Below are positions 18,506 through 26,293 of a DNA stretch of 37,314 bases, in pieces. Origin of the DNA: an uncultured Lachnospiraceae bacterium (GTDB lineage Bacteria; Bacillota; Clostridia; Lachnospirales; Lachnospiraceae); assembly GCA_945833775.1 (NCBI GenBank), contig CAMAGI010000010.1, positions 1-37,314 of the forward strand, written 5' to 3'. Numbering within the stretch: position 1 is the stretch's first letter; each line of letters opens with the position of its first letter. A program made the translations under genes and the position numbers. The notes under the pieces are model-generated. The model was given only the letters and a program-made list of their open reading frames with translations. It had not been told where the DNA came from and did not search any database.

Positions 18506-19441
18506 CTATACATGGAGATGTTTTCTGACCGTTGATATACTCCCCAGAAAACCGATTCCCACGCCCACAAGAAGTGACGCAGGTGTCAGGAATTCAAAGA
18601 TCGTCTCCACCGGCAGGAATGCTAAAAATCCACTCAGGATGCTGAAGGACTCCACAACATAGCCCAGTACATAATTGTATCCAAAATACACGAAAAGCAA
18701 CGGTACCCCCGCACCGATCAGTCCAATCAGCATACCCTCAATCACAAAGGGGGCGCGTACAAAGAAATCGGTTGCACCGATATATTTCATGATATTGATC
18801 TCTTCCTTGCGAACGGAGATACCGATCGCCACCGTATTGCTGATTAAGAAGATGCTGACCGCCAGCAGAATCACGATGATGCCCATGGATACGTATGCAA
18901 TCAGAAGATTCACACCGCTTAAGGTGCTCGCCGTAACCGTGGAGTAATTGACCTTGCGCACCTCCGGAATGGACTGAAGCCAGGTTACCAGTGCATCCTG
19001 CTTGGAAACGTCGCTCAAGAACACCTCATAGTTGTTCTCACCGGCAAGCGGATTCTCCGAGAAACCTACCGCATAGTCCTCTCCGAAATAGTCGGGGCCG
19101 AAGGTGGCCCAGATCTCGTCATCGTCATAATACTTTACTTCCGCAACTTCACTGCGTGCACCGATCATCTGACCGATCTGTGCAATGCGCTCATCAGAGG
19201 GAATCTGTCCCTCCGTGTGGCTCTCACAGAAATCCATCTCGTCGTGGAAGAAAACCGTCACGGAAACCGCTTTTTCCGCGGTCGTCACAATGTGTTGGAA
19301 ATTCGCTACAATCGCATAAAACAATCCGAACAAAAACAGGCAGGCGGAAATCGTCGCAACGGAGGCCAGGGAATACCACTTATTGCGGAAGATATTGGAA
19401 ACGCCCTGTCGAATCGTATATAGAAACGTACTAATCTTCAT
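18506..19441 (-). CDS. ftsX: Cell division ABC transporter permease FtsX
   Basis: 311 aa. Four membrane segments flank a large extracellular domain between TM1 and TM2 (roughly residues 45-180; it includes VTVFFHDEMDF). The C-terminal half has the MacB-like block SVRKEEINIMKYIGATDFFVRAPFVIEG. FtsX turns FtsE ATP hydrolysis into activation of an external peptidoglycan hydrolase. The ATG at 19441 overlaps the ftsE 3' end by 11 bp and has AGGTGA 8 nt upstream. A GTG four codons earlier is possible but poorly spaced. Overlap implies translational coupling with ftsE. Confidence 0.95.
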   Translation of the reverse strand: MKISTFLYTIRQGVSNIFRNKWYSLASVATISACLFLFGLFYAIVANFQHIVTTAEKAVSVTVFFHDEMDFCESHTEGQIPSDERIAQIGQMIGARSEVAEVKYYDDDEIWATFGPDYFGEDYAVGFSENPLAGENNYEVFLSDVSKQDALVTWLQSIPEVRKVNYSTVTASTLSGVNLLIAYVSMGIIVILLAVSIFLISNTVAIGISVRKEEINIMKYIGATDFFVRAPFVIEGMLIGLIGAGVPLLFVYFGYNYVLGYVVESFSILSGFLAFLPVETIFEFLTPASLLVGVGIGFLGSISTVRKHLHV

Positions 19442-20174
19442 CGATATACTCACCTTCCTCTTCGTCGTTCACAATCACACCCTTTTTCATCGTGATCACG
19501 CGCTTGTGCATCGCGTTGACAATCTCCCGGTTATGGGTCACCACCACAACGGTGGTTCCGCCCTCGTTGATCTCCTCGAGCAGTTTCATAATCTCCCAGG
19601 AGTTCTTGGGATCAAGATTGCCGGTGGGCTCGTCAGCAAGCAGAATGGACGGGTTATTTACCAACGCTCTGGCCAGCGCCACACGCTGCTGCTCACCACC
19701 GGAGAGCTGTGTCGTCTTTGCCTTGTATTTGCCGGCAAGACCCACAGTCGCCAGAATGGCGGGCACGTTTCTGCGGATCTCCTTGGTGGGAGTCTCCACA
19801 ATCCGCTGCGCAAAGGCGACGTTCTCATAGACATTGCGGTCCTTCAAAAGGCGGAAATCCTGAAATACAACGCCCAGGTTTCTGCGAAACCGGGGAATCT
19901 TGCGATGGCGTAATTTTGCCAGGTCATTTCCCATAACATAAACACTGCCGCCGGAAGCTGTGAGCTCCCGCAGCAGAAGTTTGATTAGTGTGGATTTACC
20001 GGACCCGCTGTCTCCCACGATGAATACAAATTCACCCCTCATAATGCTCAGCGTAACTCCGTTTAATGCAGGCGAACCGGAAGAATAGGTCTTGCTCACA
20101 TTATCGAGATAGATGATCCCCTTTTCCTCGATCATCTGCTCCCGTTTCTTTCTCAGGTACTCTCTTTTCGACAT
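19431..20174 (-). CDS. ftsE: Cell division ABC transporter ATP-binding protein FtsE
   Basis: 247 aa ABC ATPase: IIYLDNVSKTYSSGSPAL, Walker A GDSGSGKST, FQDFRLLKDRNVYENVAF (typical of FtsE), signature LSGGEQQRVALARAL and Walker B LLADEPTGNLDP. It energises FtsX. The ATG at 20174 has only a distant AGGA. An internal ATG at 20135 (MIEEKGIIYLD) has GGGAG nearby and would give a more usual FtsE N-terminus, so the first 13 residues are uncertain. The gene starts 21 bp after the pucR-like regulator, suggesting that both are on one transcript. Confidence 0.95.
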   Translation of the reverse strand: MSKREYLRKKREQMIEEKGIIYLDNVSKTYSSGSPALNGVTLSIMRGEFVFIVGDSGSGKSTLIKLLLRELTASGGSVYVMGNDLAKLRHRKIPRFRRNLGVVFQDFRLLKDRNVYENVAFAQRIVETPTKEIRRNVPAILATVGLAGKYKAKTTQLSGGEQQRVALARALVNNPSILLADEPTGNLDPKNSWEIMKLLEEINEGGTTVVVVTHNREIVNAMHKRVITMKKGVIVNDEEEGEYIDED

Positions 20175-20195
20175 GTACGGTCGTATTCCTTTCTG

Positions 20196-21281
20196 TTAAT
20201 ACTCAATCTTCTCCATGTACTTCATATACTTCACCACCATGAGAGCGATCTTGAAGGTGATGGCATCCTCAAACACACGCAGATCCAGGCCGGTGCTCTT
20301 CTGGATCTTATCCAGCCGGTATACCAGCGTGTTGCGATGAATGAACAGCTGTCTGGAGGTCTCGGAGACATTCAGACTGTTCTCAAAGAATTTGTATATG
20401 GTAGTAAGGGTCTCTTCATCAAACTCGTCCGGACTCTTTCCGCCGAAAATCTCGCGGATAAACATTTTGCACAGCGGAATCGGCAGCTGATAGATCAGTC
20501 TTCCGATACCAAGTTCACTGTAGGCAATAATCGCTCTCTCGCCAAAGAAGATCTTTCCTACATCCAGTGCCATCTTGGCTTCCTTGTAGGAACGGCTGAC
20601 CTCCTTAATCTCGTGCACGATGGTGCCGTAGGAAATACGAACATTTTTGAGGCCCTCCTTCTGCAGGTAGGTCTCAAGTGCCCTGGCTGCCTTCTCAATC
20701 TCATGGACGGCATCCGTCTCGGAAAGTTCCTTGACAACAATCACATTATTTTCATCCACAGCAGTAATGAAGTCCTTGCTGTTGGCGCCGAAATGCGTGC
20801 GCGTAATCTCCAGGACGTTGCTGTCCTTTCCGCTGCCTGTCTCAATGATCAGACATGCTCTGGGCACATCGGTCTGAATGTGCAGCTTTTTGGAACGGCT
20901 GTAGATGTCGACCAGCAGAAGATTGTCCAGAAGGAGATTTTTGATGAAATTGTCCTTATCAAAACGCTCCTTGTAGGCTACAAGCAGATTCTGAATCTGA
21001 AACGCAACCATCTTGCCGATGACATACACGTCCTCGCCGGTTCCCCCGACGACCAGAATGTACTCCAGCTGCTGTTCATCGAATACCTTAAAATACTGAT
21101 AGCCCTGGATCTCCTGGGAATCGGCATAGGATTTGGCAAACTCCGTCGCCGCTTTGGAACAGTTGCCCATATCTGCGGTGGATGCGACCTCCTTGCCGTC
21201 CACATCCATCACGCAGAGATCAACCCGCGCTATTCCTTTCAACCCGTCCAGTGTATTCTGCAGAATCTGATTTGAAATCAT
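20196..21281 (-). CDS. PucR/CdaR-type transcriptional regulator with C-terminal HTH
   Basis: 361 aa. The N-terminal third resembles a sensory domain of the sugar-diacid/CdaR type (ISNQILQNTLDGLKGIARVDLCVMD), the middle a GGDEF-like PucR region, and the C-terminus the HTH_30 domain (FFENSLNVSETSRQLFIHRNTLVYRLDKI, about 300-340). The HTH and the 'HRNTLVYRL' block are diagnostic. The ligand cannot be read from the sequence. GGAGG lies 5 nt before the ATG at 21281; the frame extends to 21422 only through the promoter and terminator region. It heads the ftsEX-M23-ctpA group, so it may adjust cell-wall remodelling to a metabolite. That link is inferred from position. Confidence 0.85.
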   Translation of the reverse strand: MISNQILQNTLDGLKGIARVDLCVMDVDGKEVASTADMGNCSKAATEFAKSYADSQEIQGYQYFKVFDEQQLEYILVVGGTGEDVYVIGKMVAFQIQNLLVAYKERFDKDNFIKNLLLDNLLLVDIYSRSKKLHIQTDVPRACLIIETGSGKDSNVLEITRTHFGANSKDFITAVDENNVIVVKELSETDAVHEIEKAARALETYLQKEGLKNVRISYGTIVHEIKEVSRSYKEAKMALDVGKIFFGERAIIAYSELGIGRLIYQLPIPLCKMFIREIFGGKSPDEFDEETLTTIYKFFENSLNVSETSRQLFIHRNTLVYRLDKIQKSTGLDLRVFEDAITFKIALMVVKYMKYMEKIEY

Positions 21282-21403
21282 ATTTCCCTCCTCATGTAAC
21301 CCCCGACCCGCCGGCACTATAAACATCCTTTTTCTGAGTCCGGACAATGAGCCTATATAAATAAATATACAAAAAAACTCACAAAAAAACAATAGTTTTT
21401 GTG

Positions 21404-21441
21404 CAAAAAAGCTGTCAGACATTTCTGCCTGACAGCTTTTT
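21404..21441 (-). terminator. Rho-independent terminator after the yjfB-like gene
   Basis: AGCTGTCAG (21410-21418) and CTGACAGCT (21429-21437) form a perfect stem with A/T runs on both sides. Six T residues follow on the minus strand. It also looks usable on the plus strand. Confidence 0.92.
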
Positions 21442-21450
21442 GGGGCGGGA

Positions 21451-21642
21451 TTATACGCGCATGTCGAAGTTTGCTCCCACCGCAGGATTCACGCTCTGTT
21501 CCATTGCGGCTGCATCGATCATGCGGACCATTCCTGCTCCCAATGACTCCTGCGTTTCCAATGCTTTATCCAGAACGGCCGTCCCAACCTTGGACTGCAT
21601 GGAAGCAGTTGCCATTGAAGTGGATAATCTTGCTATATCCAT
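21451..21642 (-). CDS. YjfB family putative motility protein
   Basis: 63 aa: MDIARLSTSMATASMQSKVG and a C-terminus VNPAVGANFDMRV match the small YjfB family (Pfam 'putative motility protein'). A strong AGGAGGTG is 6 nt upstream. The gene is 22 bp after cvfB and ends at the terminator. The name comes from association with flagellar genes elsewhere; no flagellar gene is in this window, so its role here is unknown. Confidence 0.82.
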   Translation of the reverse strand: MDIARLSTSMATASMQSKVGTAVLDKALETQESLGAGMVRMIDAAAMEQSVNPAVGANFDMRV

Positions 21643-21664
21643 AATGACACCTCCTTCTATACCA

Positions 21665-22516
21665 TTATCGTCTCCTGATGGATTTTTCTTTAATCTCGAT
21701 GAGATTCTCTTTTAAAAGCTTCCCCACTGCACGTTTGAACTCGTTTTTGCTCATCCCGGTCTCGTGTGTGATCACCTCGGGAGCAGCCTTGTCCGAAAAG
21801 GGAAGCGCCCCCTCATAGCTGTCCAGAAGCTCCAGGATCCTGCGTGCGTCTTTCTCGATCTGAACCGGCGTTTTCTCGCGAACACTCAAATTCAATCGCC
21901 CATCCGGCAAAACCGAGGTCACGCGTGCCTCCACATCCTCGCCGATCTGTACGTCTCCGTACAGTTCCTTCTTAGGGATCAGTGCCGAGAAGATATTGTC
22001 AACCGCAACGAACGCCCCGAAGTTATCACTGATCTCATAAACGCGTCCCTTCACCCGGTCACCCCCGTGATAAGGGCTGTCGCTTCTAAGATTCGCGTAG
22101 ACATTCATGGTGGCGCAGAGTCTGTCGCTCTTGTCGATATAGAGGGACACCAGGACACGATCCCCCGGCTGGACCCTCTTCTTCTGTTGCTTAAACGGAA
22201 GGAACAGATCCTTTTCCAATCCCCAGTCCAAAAAGGCGCCAAACCTCCCCACCTGGGCTACTGAAAGCTCCGCAACCTGACCCATCATGAGCTTCGGCGT
22301 CGCCGTTGTCGCAATCAGGCGATCCTTCGAATCCCGATACAGGAAAACCTCCAGAGCATCCCCGATCTTTGCCTGTGAAGGAACCTGTCGGACGGGAAGC
22401 AAAACACGCTCCTGTGCTTCATCCCCCGGTCCGGGTGCAGCCGTCTCGGCCAGATATACACCAAACTCCACCTTTTTAACGATCGTCAACTGCTGCTTTT
22501 CGCCCAGTCTGAACAT
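21665..22516 (-). CDS. cvfB: CvfB family S1 RNA-binding protein
   Basis: 283 aa, normal CvfB/YitL length. Tandem S1-type beta barrels (GEKQQLTIVKKVEFGVYLAE; VGRFGAFLDWGLEKDLFLP; GGDRVKGRVYEISDNFGAFVAV) are followed by a winged-helix C-terminus (HETGMSKNEFKRAVGKLLKENLIEI). Family knowledge: CvfB binds RNA and affects virulence-factor expression in Staphylococcus aureus. GGAGG is 7 nt upstream of the ATG. The intercistronic space upstream contains a hairpin (22538-22571) that could influence its translation. Confidence 0.92.
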   Translation of the reverse strand: MFRLGEKQQLTIVKKVEFGVYLAETAAPGPGDEAQERVLLPVRQVPSQAKIGDALEVFLYRDSKDRLIATTATPKLMMGQVAELSVAQVGRFGAFLDWGLEKDLFLPFKQQKKRVQPGDRVLVSLYIDKSDRLCATMNVYANLRSDSPYHGGDRVKGRVYEISDNFGAFVAVDNIFSALIPKKELYGDVQIGEDVEARVTSVLPDGRLNLSVREKTPVQIEKDARRILELLDSYEGALPFSDKAAPEVITHETGMSKNEFKRAVGKLLKENLIEIKEKSIRRR

Positions 22517-22537
22517 CCACTTCCCTCCTTTTTCGAT

Positions 22538-22571
22538 GTACGGATAGGCTAATCCGTCATTGTATCCGTAC
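22538..22571 (-). other. Intercistronic hairpin before cvfB with two alternative pairings
   Basis: GTACGGATA (22538-22546) and TATCCGTAC (22563-22571) are perfect 9-bp arms. The inner CGGAT (22541-22545) can instead pair with ATCCG at 22552-22556. No T-tract follows on the minus strand. The cvfB GGAGG lies just downstream. Confidence 0.5.
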
Positions 22572-22576
22572 GCTCT

Positions 22577-23293
22577 TTACGCGGTAAACTCAGCGGTGAA
22601 ATACATCGCTCCCTGTTCATCCGACAGATCCACGGTAACCGACCGCTCCCCGACCGCCACTCTCGGCACGAGCACTGTGTCCAGAAATGCCTGTCGTTTG
22701 TACTCTGCGCGCAACTGATGAATGGGAAAATGCTCCGGAACAAATTCCAGCGCCATCGCCACATACTGTCCATTGTTGACATGATGATTGGTATCCAGAT
22801 GATGCTTTTTGACCACGATGGGCTCTCTGCGTGTTCCCTCTCCGGGAATCACGATCTTTCGCGGTGCATATTCCATATCCAGCTTCTCCCGGATCACATA
22901 ACCGTTCAGCATCTCCTCCGTCGGCAGTGCGGGCTTGCCCGTATTCACATCCAGAAGCGTCCACACGGAATTCGCCTTCGCCAGGCACTCACCCTGCGGT
23001 GTCGTCATGGCAAAGTTGCGCATCCCCATAAATGCCTTAAATTCATAGGGTGCTGTTCCGATCTCAACACGCTCGCACAGTCTCGGACTGCGCTCCACAA
23101 CAATCTGCCAGGAGGCCAACACCCATACCAACCCATGCTCTCTGAGGTATTCGACTCCCAGTCCCAAATCTTCCGAGTGAAAGGTGGAGCAATCCTGAAA
23201 ATAATCCAGGAGTGACACAATTGTCAGTTTGCCTTCGCTGTCCACCTCACTGTATCGAATTCTTCCGTCGTAATAATACATTCCGTCATACAT
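22577..23293 (-). CDS. Acyl-ACP thioesterase (FatA-like double hotdog)
   Basis: 238 aa with two hotdog domains. The first begins GRIRYSEVDSEGKLTIVSLLDYFQDCSTFHSEDLGLG. The second carries the catalytic-type HLDTNHHVNNGQYV. Bacterial acyl-ACP thioesterases release free fatty acids from ACP in the cytoplasm. GGAG lies 7 nt before the ATG. It is 33 bp behind the CPBP gene and 60 bp before cvfB, so the four genes probably share the promoter at 24404-24432. Confidence 0.9.
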   Translation of the reverse strand: MYDGMYYYDGRIRYSEVDSEGKLTIVSLLDYFQDCSTFHSEDLGLGVEYLREHGLVWVLASWQIVVERSPRLCERVEIGTAPYEFKAFMGMRNFAMTTPQGECLAKANSVWTLLDVNTGKPALPTEEMLNGYVIREKLDMEYAPRKIVIPGEGTRREPIVVKKHHLDTNHHVNNGQYVAMALEFVPEHFPIHQLRAEYKRQAFLDTVLVPRVAVGERSVTVDLSDEQGAMYFTAEFTA

Positions 23294-23325
23294 GGCATTG
23301 CTCCGCTCCCGGTTCTTCTCTCATT

Positions 23326-24315
23326 TCAGACAATCAGTCCCTTCACAATCAGTCCGATATAGATCAGGACAAAGACTGCCATGCCAATATTGACAAAGAT
23401 TGTGGCAAAGCGTTTACCGGCGGGAATGACATTTGTACCCGGATTCAGGGTGAATCGCTTGCGGAACACAATAAACAGGATAAAGCCGGCCAGCGCCGCG
23501 CCGTAAACCAGCAGGACATATCCCAGGTAGATCATGTATCCGCCCATATGCTCCATCAGATATGCAGTGAGTGCCGCGGGATCATTCACCAAAGCAAACA
23601 TCTCTTCAATACCGGAGATACGCATCACCAAAAGCGGCAGAATGCTTCCCACAAAATTAACCAGCATGTGCAAGCCGATGGTCACACGGACATTTCCGGT
23701 CTTGACATACAGGAAAGCAAAAAACATGCCCAGGGTAAGCGCATAGACGAACTGATTCAGATTCCCGTGATACAAGGCAAACATCAGCCCCGAAACAAGC
23801 ACACAGACCCCCTGACCATAGGGTGTCAGGCGATCAATCAAAAGCTTACGGAACCAAAGCTCCTCCAGCACCGGTGCGATCACCACCACCAGAACGAAGA
23901 GTAACAGCAAATGCTCGCTGTTGGCGGAAATCACTTCCAGCATATTGTTCTGAACGGTTCCGCCCTGCACAAGCCCGATCAGAAAAGTGAGAAAAACACC
24001 GATCAGGTTGCTCCCGAAGACCAGCGGAAAGGACATAATAGCCGCCAGCACCCACCTGCCGCCGGTAATCCTATGCCGTTCGGGCGCCGTTGCGGGAATA
24101 TTTTTTACCAGAAAATATGTGATCGGGAAGGCAACACCGTAGGTCGTTACCGATGAGATGAGCAGCATCACCTGCGAGTTCTGCAACAGGGGCGACTCCG
24201 CCTTGCGCAGGATTGCAGATATTCCAAACTGCAATAACAGCATTACCGCCGATCCTACTGCAAAAGACAATCCAATCTTTGAAAAGTGTTTTTTGTAAGC
24301 TTTCAATTCTTCCAT
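23326..24315 (-). CDS. CPBP family intramembrane glutamic metalloprotease
   Basis: 329 aa with about eight hydrophobic segments. The ABI/CPBP motifs are present: EELWFRK (motif 1, EExxxR), FALYHGNLNQF (motif 2 His) and HMLVNFVGS (motif 3 HxxxN). CAAX-protease-like members handle prenylated or bacteriocin-related peptides, but most clostridial copies have no known substrate. AAAGG lies 9 nt before the ATG, which is downstream of a near-consensus promoter. It is the first gene of the CPBP, thioesterase, cvfB and yjfB transcript. Confidence 0.9.
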   Translation of the reverse strand: MEELKAYKKHFSKIGLSFAVGSAVMLLLQFGISAILRKAESPLLQNSQVMLLISSVTTYGVAFPITYFLVKNIPATAPERHRITGGRWVLAAIMSFPLVFGSNLIGVFLTFLIGLVQGGTVQNNMLEVISANSEHLLLLFVLVVVIAPVLEELWFRKLLIDRLTPYGQGVCVLVSGLMFALYHGNLNQFVYALTLGMFFAFLYVKTGNVRVTIGLHMLVNFVGSILPLLVMRISGIEEMFALVNDPAALTAYLMEHMGGYMIYLGYVLLVYGAALAGFILFIVFRKRFTLNPGTNVIPAGKRFATIFVNIGMAVFVLIYIGLIVKGLIV

Positions 24316-24403
24316 CTTATGAACCTTTCCTTACTCCGCAAGCTTTCAGCGGCGAAAATGTCAGATCCCAGCCTGTAATCTCTGCAAATCTATGTATATC
24401 TGT

Positions 24404-24432
24404 ATGATATCCCAATCAACAGGGTTCGTCAA
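24404..24432 (-). promoter_or_regulatory. Promoter of the CPBP-thioesterase-cvfB-yjfB transcript
   Basis: TTGACG (24432-24427) and TATCAT (24409-24404), 17-bp spacer. The -35 overlaps the stop codon of the upstream histidine phosphatase gene. Confidence 0.75.
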
Positions 24433-25163
24433 TCGTCAATCCGCTCCCCCGCATTGCCGTAGCACTCGCAAAAACGTCCCGCAAAAGCAGGCGGCTCCCC
24501 CTGAACATACAGATGGGAGGTGTCCCCGAATGCGGTGATCCGGAAGCTTGCCTGACCCTTTCTGCGCTCCTCCGTCACCACGGTCGTCACAGAGGTGGGT
24601 GCTGCAATCGTCCCCTGCCACAGCACCATGGGAGAAACATTGATCAAATGGGAGAGCAGAACCGCTTCCAATCCAAAATGACAGAAGAACACAACCGTGT
24701 CATTGTTGGCAGCCTCAACACGATAGATATCGCCCTCTCGCACATAACCGTACTTCGCCAAAAGCGCATCCAATTCCGCAGTCACGCGATCGTACTCCCG
24801 CTTGACCCCGGCTTTGGCAAATACTTCATTTTCACCCCATCGATCTCTGTCATAAAAGCGGGGATCCGCCGTCCAGTCCGCAGGAATCCAATCCCAGGCA
24901 ACCGGGCTTAAGCCCTCTCTGTCCGGCCGCTCTATCTTCACCGGAAACTCCCTGAGCCACTCGCACTGCGTTGCATGCCGCCCCATCTTCTCCAGGGTAT
25001 AGGCGGCGGTGTCCCGCGCTCTTCCCAGAGGAGAAACGTAGAAATCCCGAATCTCCAGTTTCGAAATCCTCTCTGCAAGAAGTTTTGCTTCTATCCTCCC
25101 TTTTTGTGTCAGGGAATCGACGGAGTAATCCGGATCGCCGTGACGTATGATCAAAAGTTTCAT
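24429..25163 (-). CDS. Histidine phosphatase superfamily protein
   Basis: 244 aa. The phosphoacceptor motif RHG is in MKLLIIRHGDPDYSV, followed by SPLGRARDTA and the late FFCHFG histidine, all characteristic of the phosphoglycerate-mutase-like superfamily. Substrate cannot be assigned. AGGA is 6-7 nt upstream. It lies immediately beyond the tRNA-Gln fragment and a terminator. I see no clear promoter of its own, so expression may rely on read-through or a weak TATATT-type -10 just upstream. Confidence 0.9.
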   Translation of the reverse strand: MKLLIIRHGDPDYSVDSLTQKGRIEAKLLAERISKLEIRDFYVSPLGRARDTAAYTLEKMGRHATQCEWLREFPVKIERPDREGLSPVAWDWIPADWTADPRFYDRDRWGENEVFAKAGVKREYDRVTAELDALLAKYGYVREGDIYRVEAANNDTVVFFCHFGLEAVLLSHLINVSPMVLWQGTIAAPTSVTTVVTEERRKGQASFRITAFGDTSHLYVQGEPPAFAGRFCECYGNAGERIDD

Positions 25164-25186
25164 ATTCTTTCCTTTCTCATTGGAAA

Positions 25187-25224
25187 TATAAAAGAAAGGC
25201 TCCGCGGAGAACCACGAAGCCTTT
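25187..25224 (-). terminator. Terminator following the tRNA-Gln fragment
   Basis: AAAGGCT (25195-25201) pairs with AGCCTTT (25218-25224). TCTTTTAT follows on the minus strand. This was probably the original terminator of tRNA-Gln before the cassette inserted. Confidence 0.7.
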
Positions 25225-25225
25225 T

Positions 25226-25286
25226 CGCAGGGCTACAAGGATTCGAACCTTGAAAATGACGGAGTCAGAGTCCGTTGCCTTACCGT
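25226..25286 (-). repeat. Truncated tRNA-Gln copy, distal direct repeat (attachment-site-like)
   Basis: 61 bp identical to 26233-26293. It keeps the second half of the D loop, the complete anticodon arm (loop CTCTGAC), the T arm and the 3' acceptor strand. The 5' 14 nt of the tRNA are absent, so no functional tRNA can be made. The last base of this repeat forms part of the HEPN stop codon. Confidence 0.93.
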
Positions 25287-25720
25287 CAAATTGACTTGAT
25301 TTCACCTACGTCATTACCTTGCCATACCGCTTTTTCAACCAAATACTTCCGAATGGTTCCAACTATAAAACTGGCAACGCCCAGCTGTTCATCTGCTTCG
25401 TCCATCGAGGCTACAAAGAAATCATCATAATCACTGGCTTCCCTCTTTTTTTGTAGTCTCGCTAATTTTCTTCCAACCTCTCGGTCAAATATTTCAGTTA
25501 CCACAAAATGTTGATTAAAATAAGCTATCACATCCTTGTGGCGCTTGAAATCAAGATCCTCCAGTGCCAACACCGCTTTAACAGCATAAAATGCTGCATA
25601 ATACGAACGATTAATGGAATCCTTGAAAAATTTATTGTCCATACAAAGTTTTGAGCTCCTTATTGTCTCTTCTGCCTTCTCAAAGCGATATATGCACAAG
25701 TCTCTTTGTTTTTCCGTCAT
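25286..25720 (-). CDS. HEPN domain protein (putative toxin of an MNT-HEPN pair)
   Basis: 144 aa, helical. The core KAEETIRSSKLCM...FKDSINRSYYAAFYAVKAVLAL matches the PF05168-type HEPN domain. At the usual R-x(4-6)-H position this copy reads R38-SYYAAF-Y45, so the histidine is a tyrosine. Start: ATGA overlap with the MNT stop at 25717-25720 indicates translational coupling; a longer frame to a TTG at 25777 is rejected. HEPN partners of MNT proteins are RNases or adenylylated targets in known toxin-antitoxin systems. Toxicity of this one is inferred and made less certain by the tyrosine. Its TGA (25286-25288) straddles the edge of the tRNA repeat. Confidence 0.85.
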   Translation of the reverse strand: MTEKQRDLCIYRFEKAEETIRSSKLCMDNKFFKDSINRSYYAAFYAVKAVLALEDLDFKRHKDVIAYFNQHFVVTEIFDREVGRKLARLQKKREASDYDDFFVASMDEADEQLGVASFIVGTIRKYLVEKAVWQGNDVGEIKSI

Positions 25721-26049
25721 GCCACTCTTACCCCTTCTTTTTTTATATTTTTGTAGAAAGGTAGTGTATCTGACCAATATTCGAAAAAACGATAATTCTT
25801 AATGATTGGAGAAATTACGATTCCATATTTAAGTTCCATATCATAAGCTCTGTCAAATATTTCATCTTCATATTTTTTGATTTCAGTATCTTCTGTGTTT
25901 ACCAATATCATAATATCAATATCGGACCCCTTGTGATAATCCCCTCGAGCGTAGGAACCATACACAATGACTGCAGACAGTTCATCCTGAATACATTGCT
26001 GAACGATATTCTTAAACTCGTCAATGATTCGCAAAATACTATCCGGCAT
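25717..26049 (-). CDS. MNT minimal nucleotidyltransferase (putative antitoxin, MntA-like)
   Basis: 110 aa single-domain nucleotidyltransferase. The active site GSx10DxD is intact: G31-S32 and D43-x-D45 in GSYARGDYHKGSDIDIMIL. In characterised MntA-HepT pairs this enzyme inactivates the HEPN partner by AMPylation. Here it comes first and overlaps the HEPN gene by 4 nt. Promoter at 26091-26119; GGGAGG is 6 nt upstream of the ATG. Composition is A+T-rich compared with flanking genes, consistent with transfer. Confidence 0.9.
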   Translation of the reverse strand: MPDSILRIIDEFKNIVQQCIQDELSAVIVYGSYARGDYHKGSDIDIMILVNTEDTEIKKYEDEIFDRAYDMELKYGIVISPIIKNYRFFEYWSDTLPFYKNIKKEGVRVA

Positions 26050-26090
26050 ATTTGTTTCCTCCCTTCCTCGACAGCGTCTTAATATATATC

Positions 26091-26119
26091 ATTATATCCG
26101 CTTTGTACTGATTTCACAA
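26091..26119 (-). promoter_or_regulatory. Promoter of the MNT-HEPN pair
   Basis: TTGTGA (26119-26114) and a perfect TATAAT (26096-26091), 17-bp spacer, inside the cassette. Confidence 0.8.
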
Positions 26120-26201
26120 TATTCACTTGTCATTGAATGAAACATATTACTTCATGAGATATCCAACACACTCAATATCCCGCAAGCCAATGTTTTGGCG
26201 C

Positions 26202-26230
26202 AAAAAAAGGGAACCACCTCAGTGATTCCC
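26202..26230 (-). terminator. Terminator directly after intact tRNA-Gln
   Basis: GGGAA-TCAC pairs with GTGG-TTCCC (26209-26230) and is followed by seven T residues on the minus strand. It lies inside the cassette and separates the tRNA transcript from the MNT-HEPN promoter. Confidence 0.85.
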
Positions 26231-26232
26231 TG

Positions 26233-26293
26233 CGCAGGGCTACAAGGATTCGAACCTTGAAAATGACGGAGTCAGAGTCCGTTGCCTTACCGT
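26233..26293 (-). repeat. Proximal direct repeat within intact tRNA-Gln (attachment-site-like)
   Basis: 61 bp identical to 25226-25286, covering the tRNA from the D loop to just past the discriminator base. Confidence 0.93.

Larger units (their letters stand above)
25226..26293. mobile_element. tRNA-Gln-bounded HEPN-MNT cassette without an integrase
   Basis: Two perfect 61-bp direct repeats of the tRNA-Gln 3' part lie 1,007 bp apart. Between them are only a terminator, a promoter, the MNT gene and the HEPN gene, all visibly more A+T-rich than the flanks. The intact tRNA remains on one side and a truncated copy on the other, as expected when an element integrates into a tRNA gene and restores it. 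The insert brings its own terminator behind the restored tRNA. No recombinase is present, so it is either a non-autonomous unit mobilised in trans or the remainder of a larger island. Confidence 0.72.
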
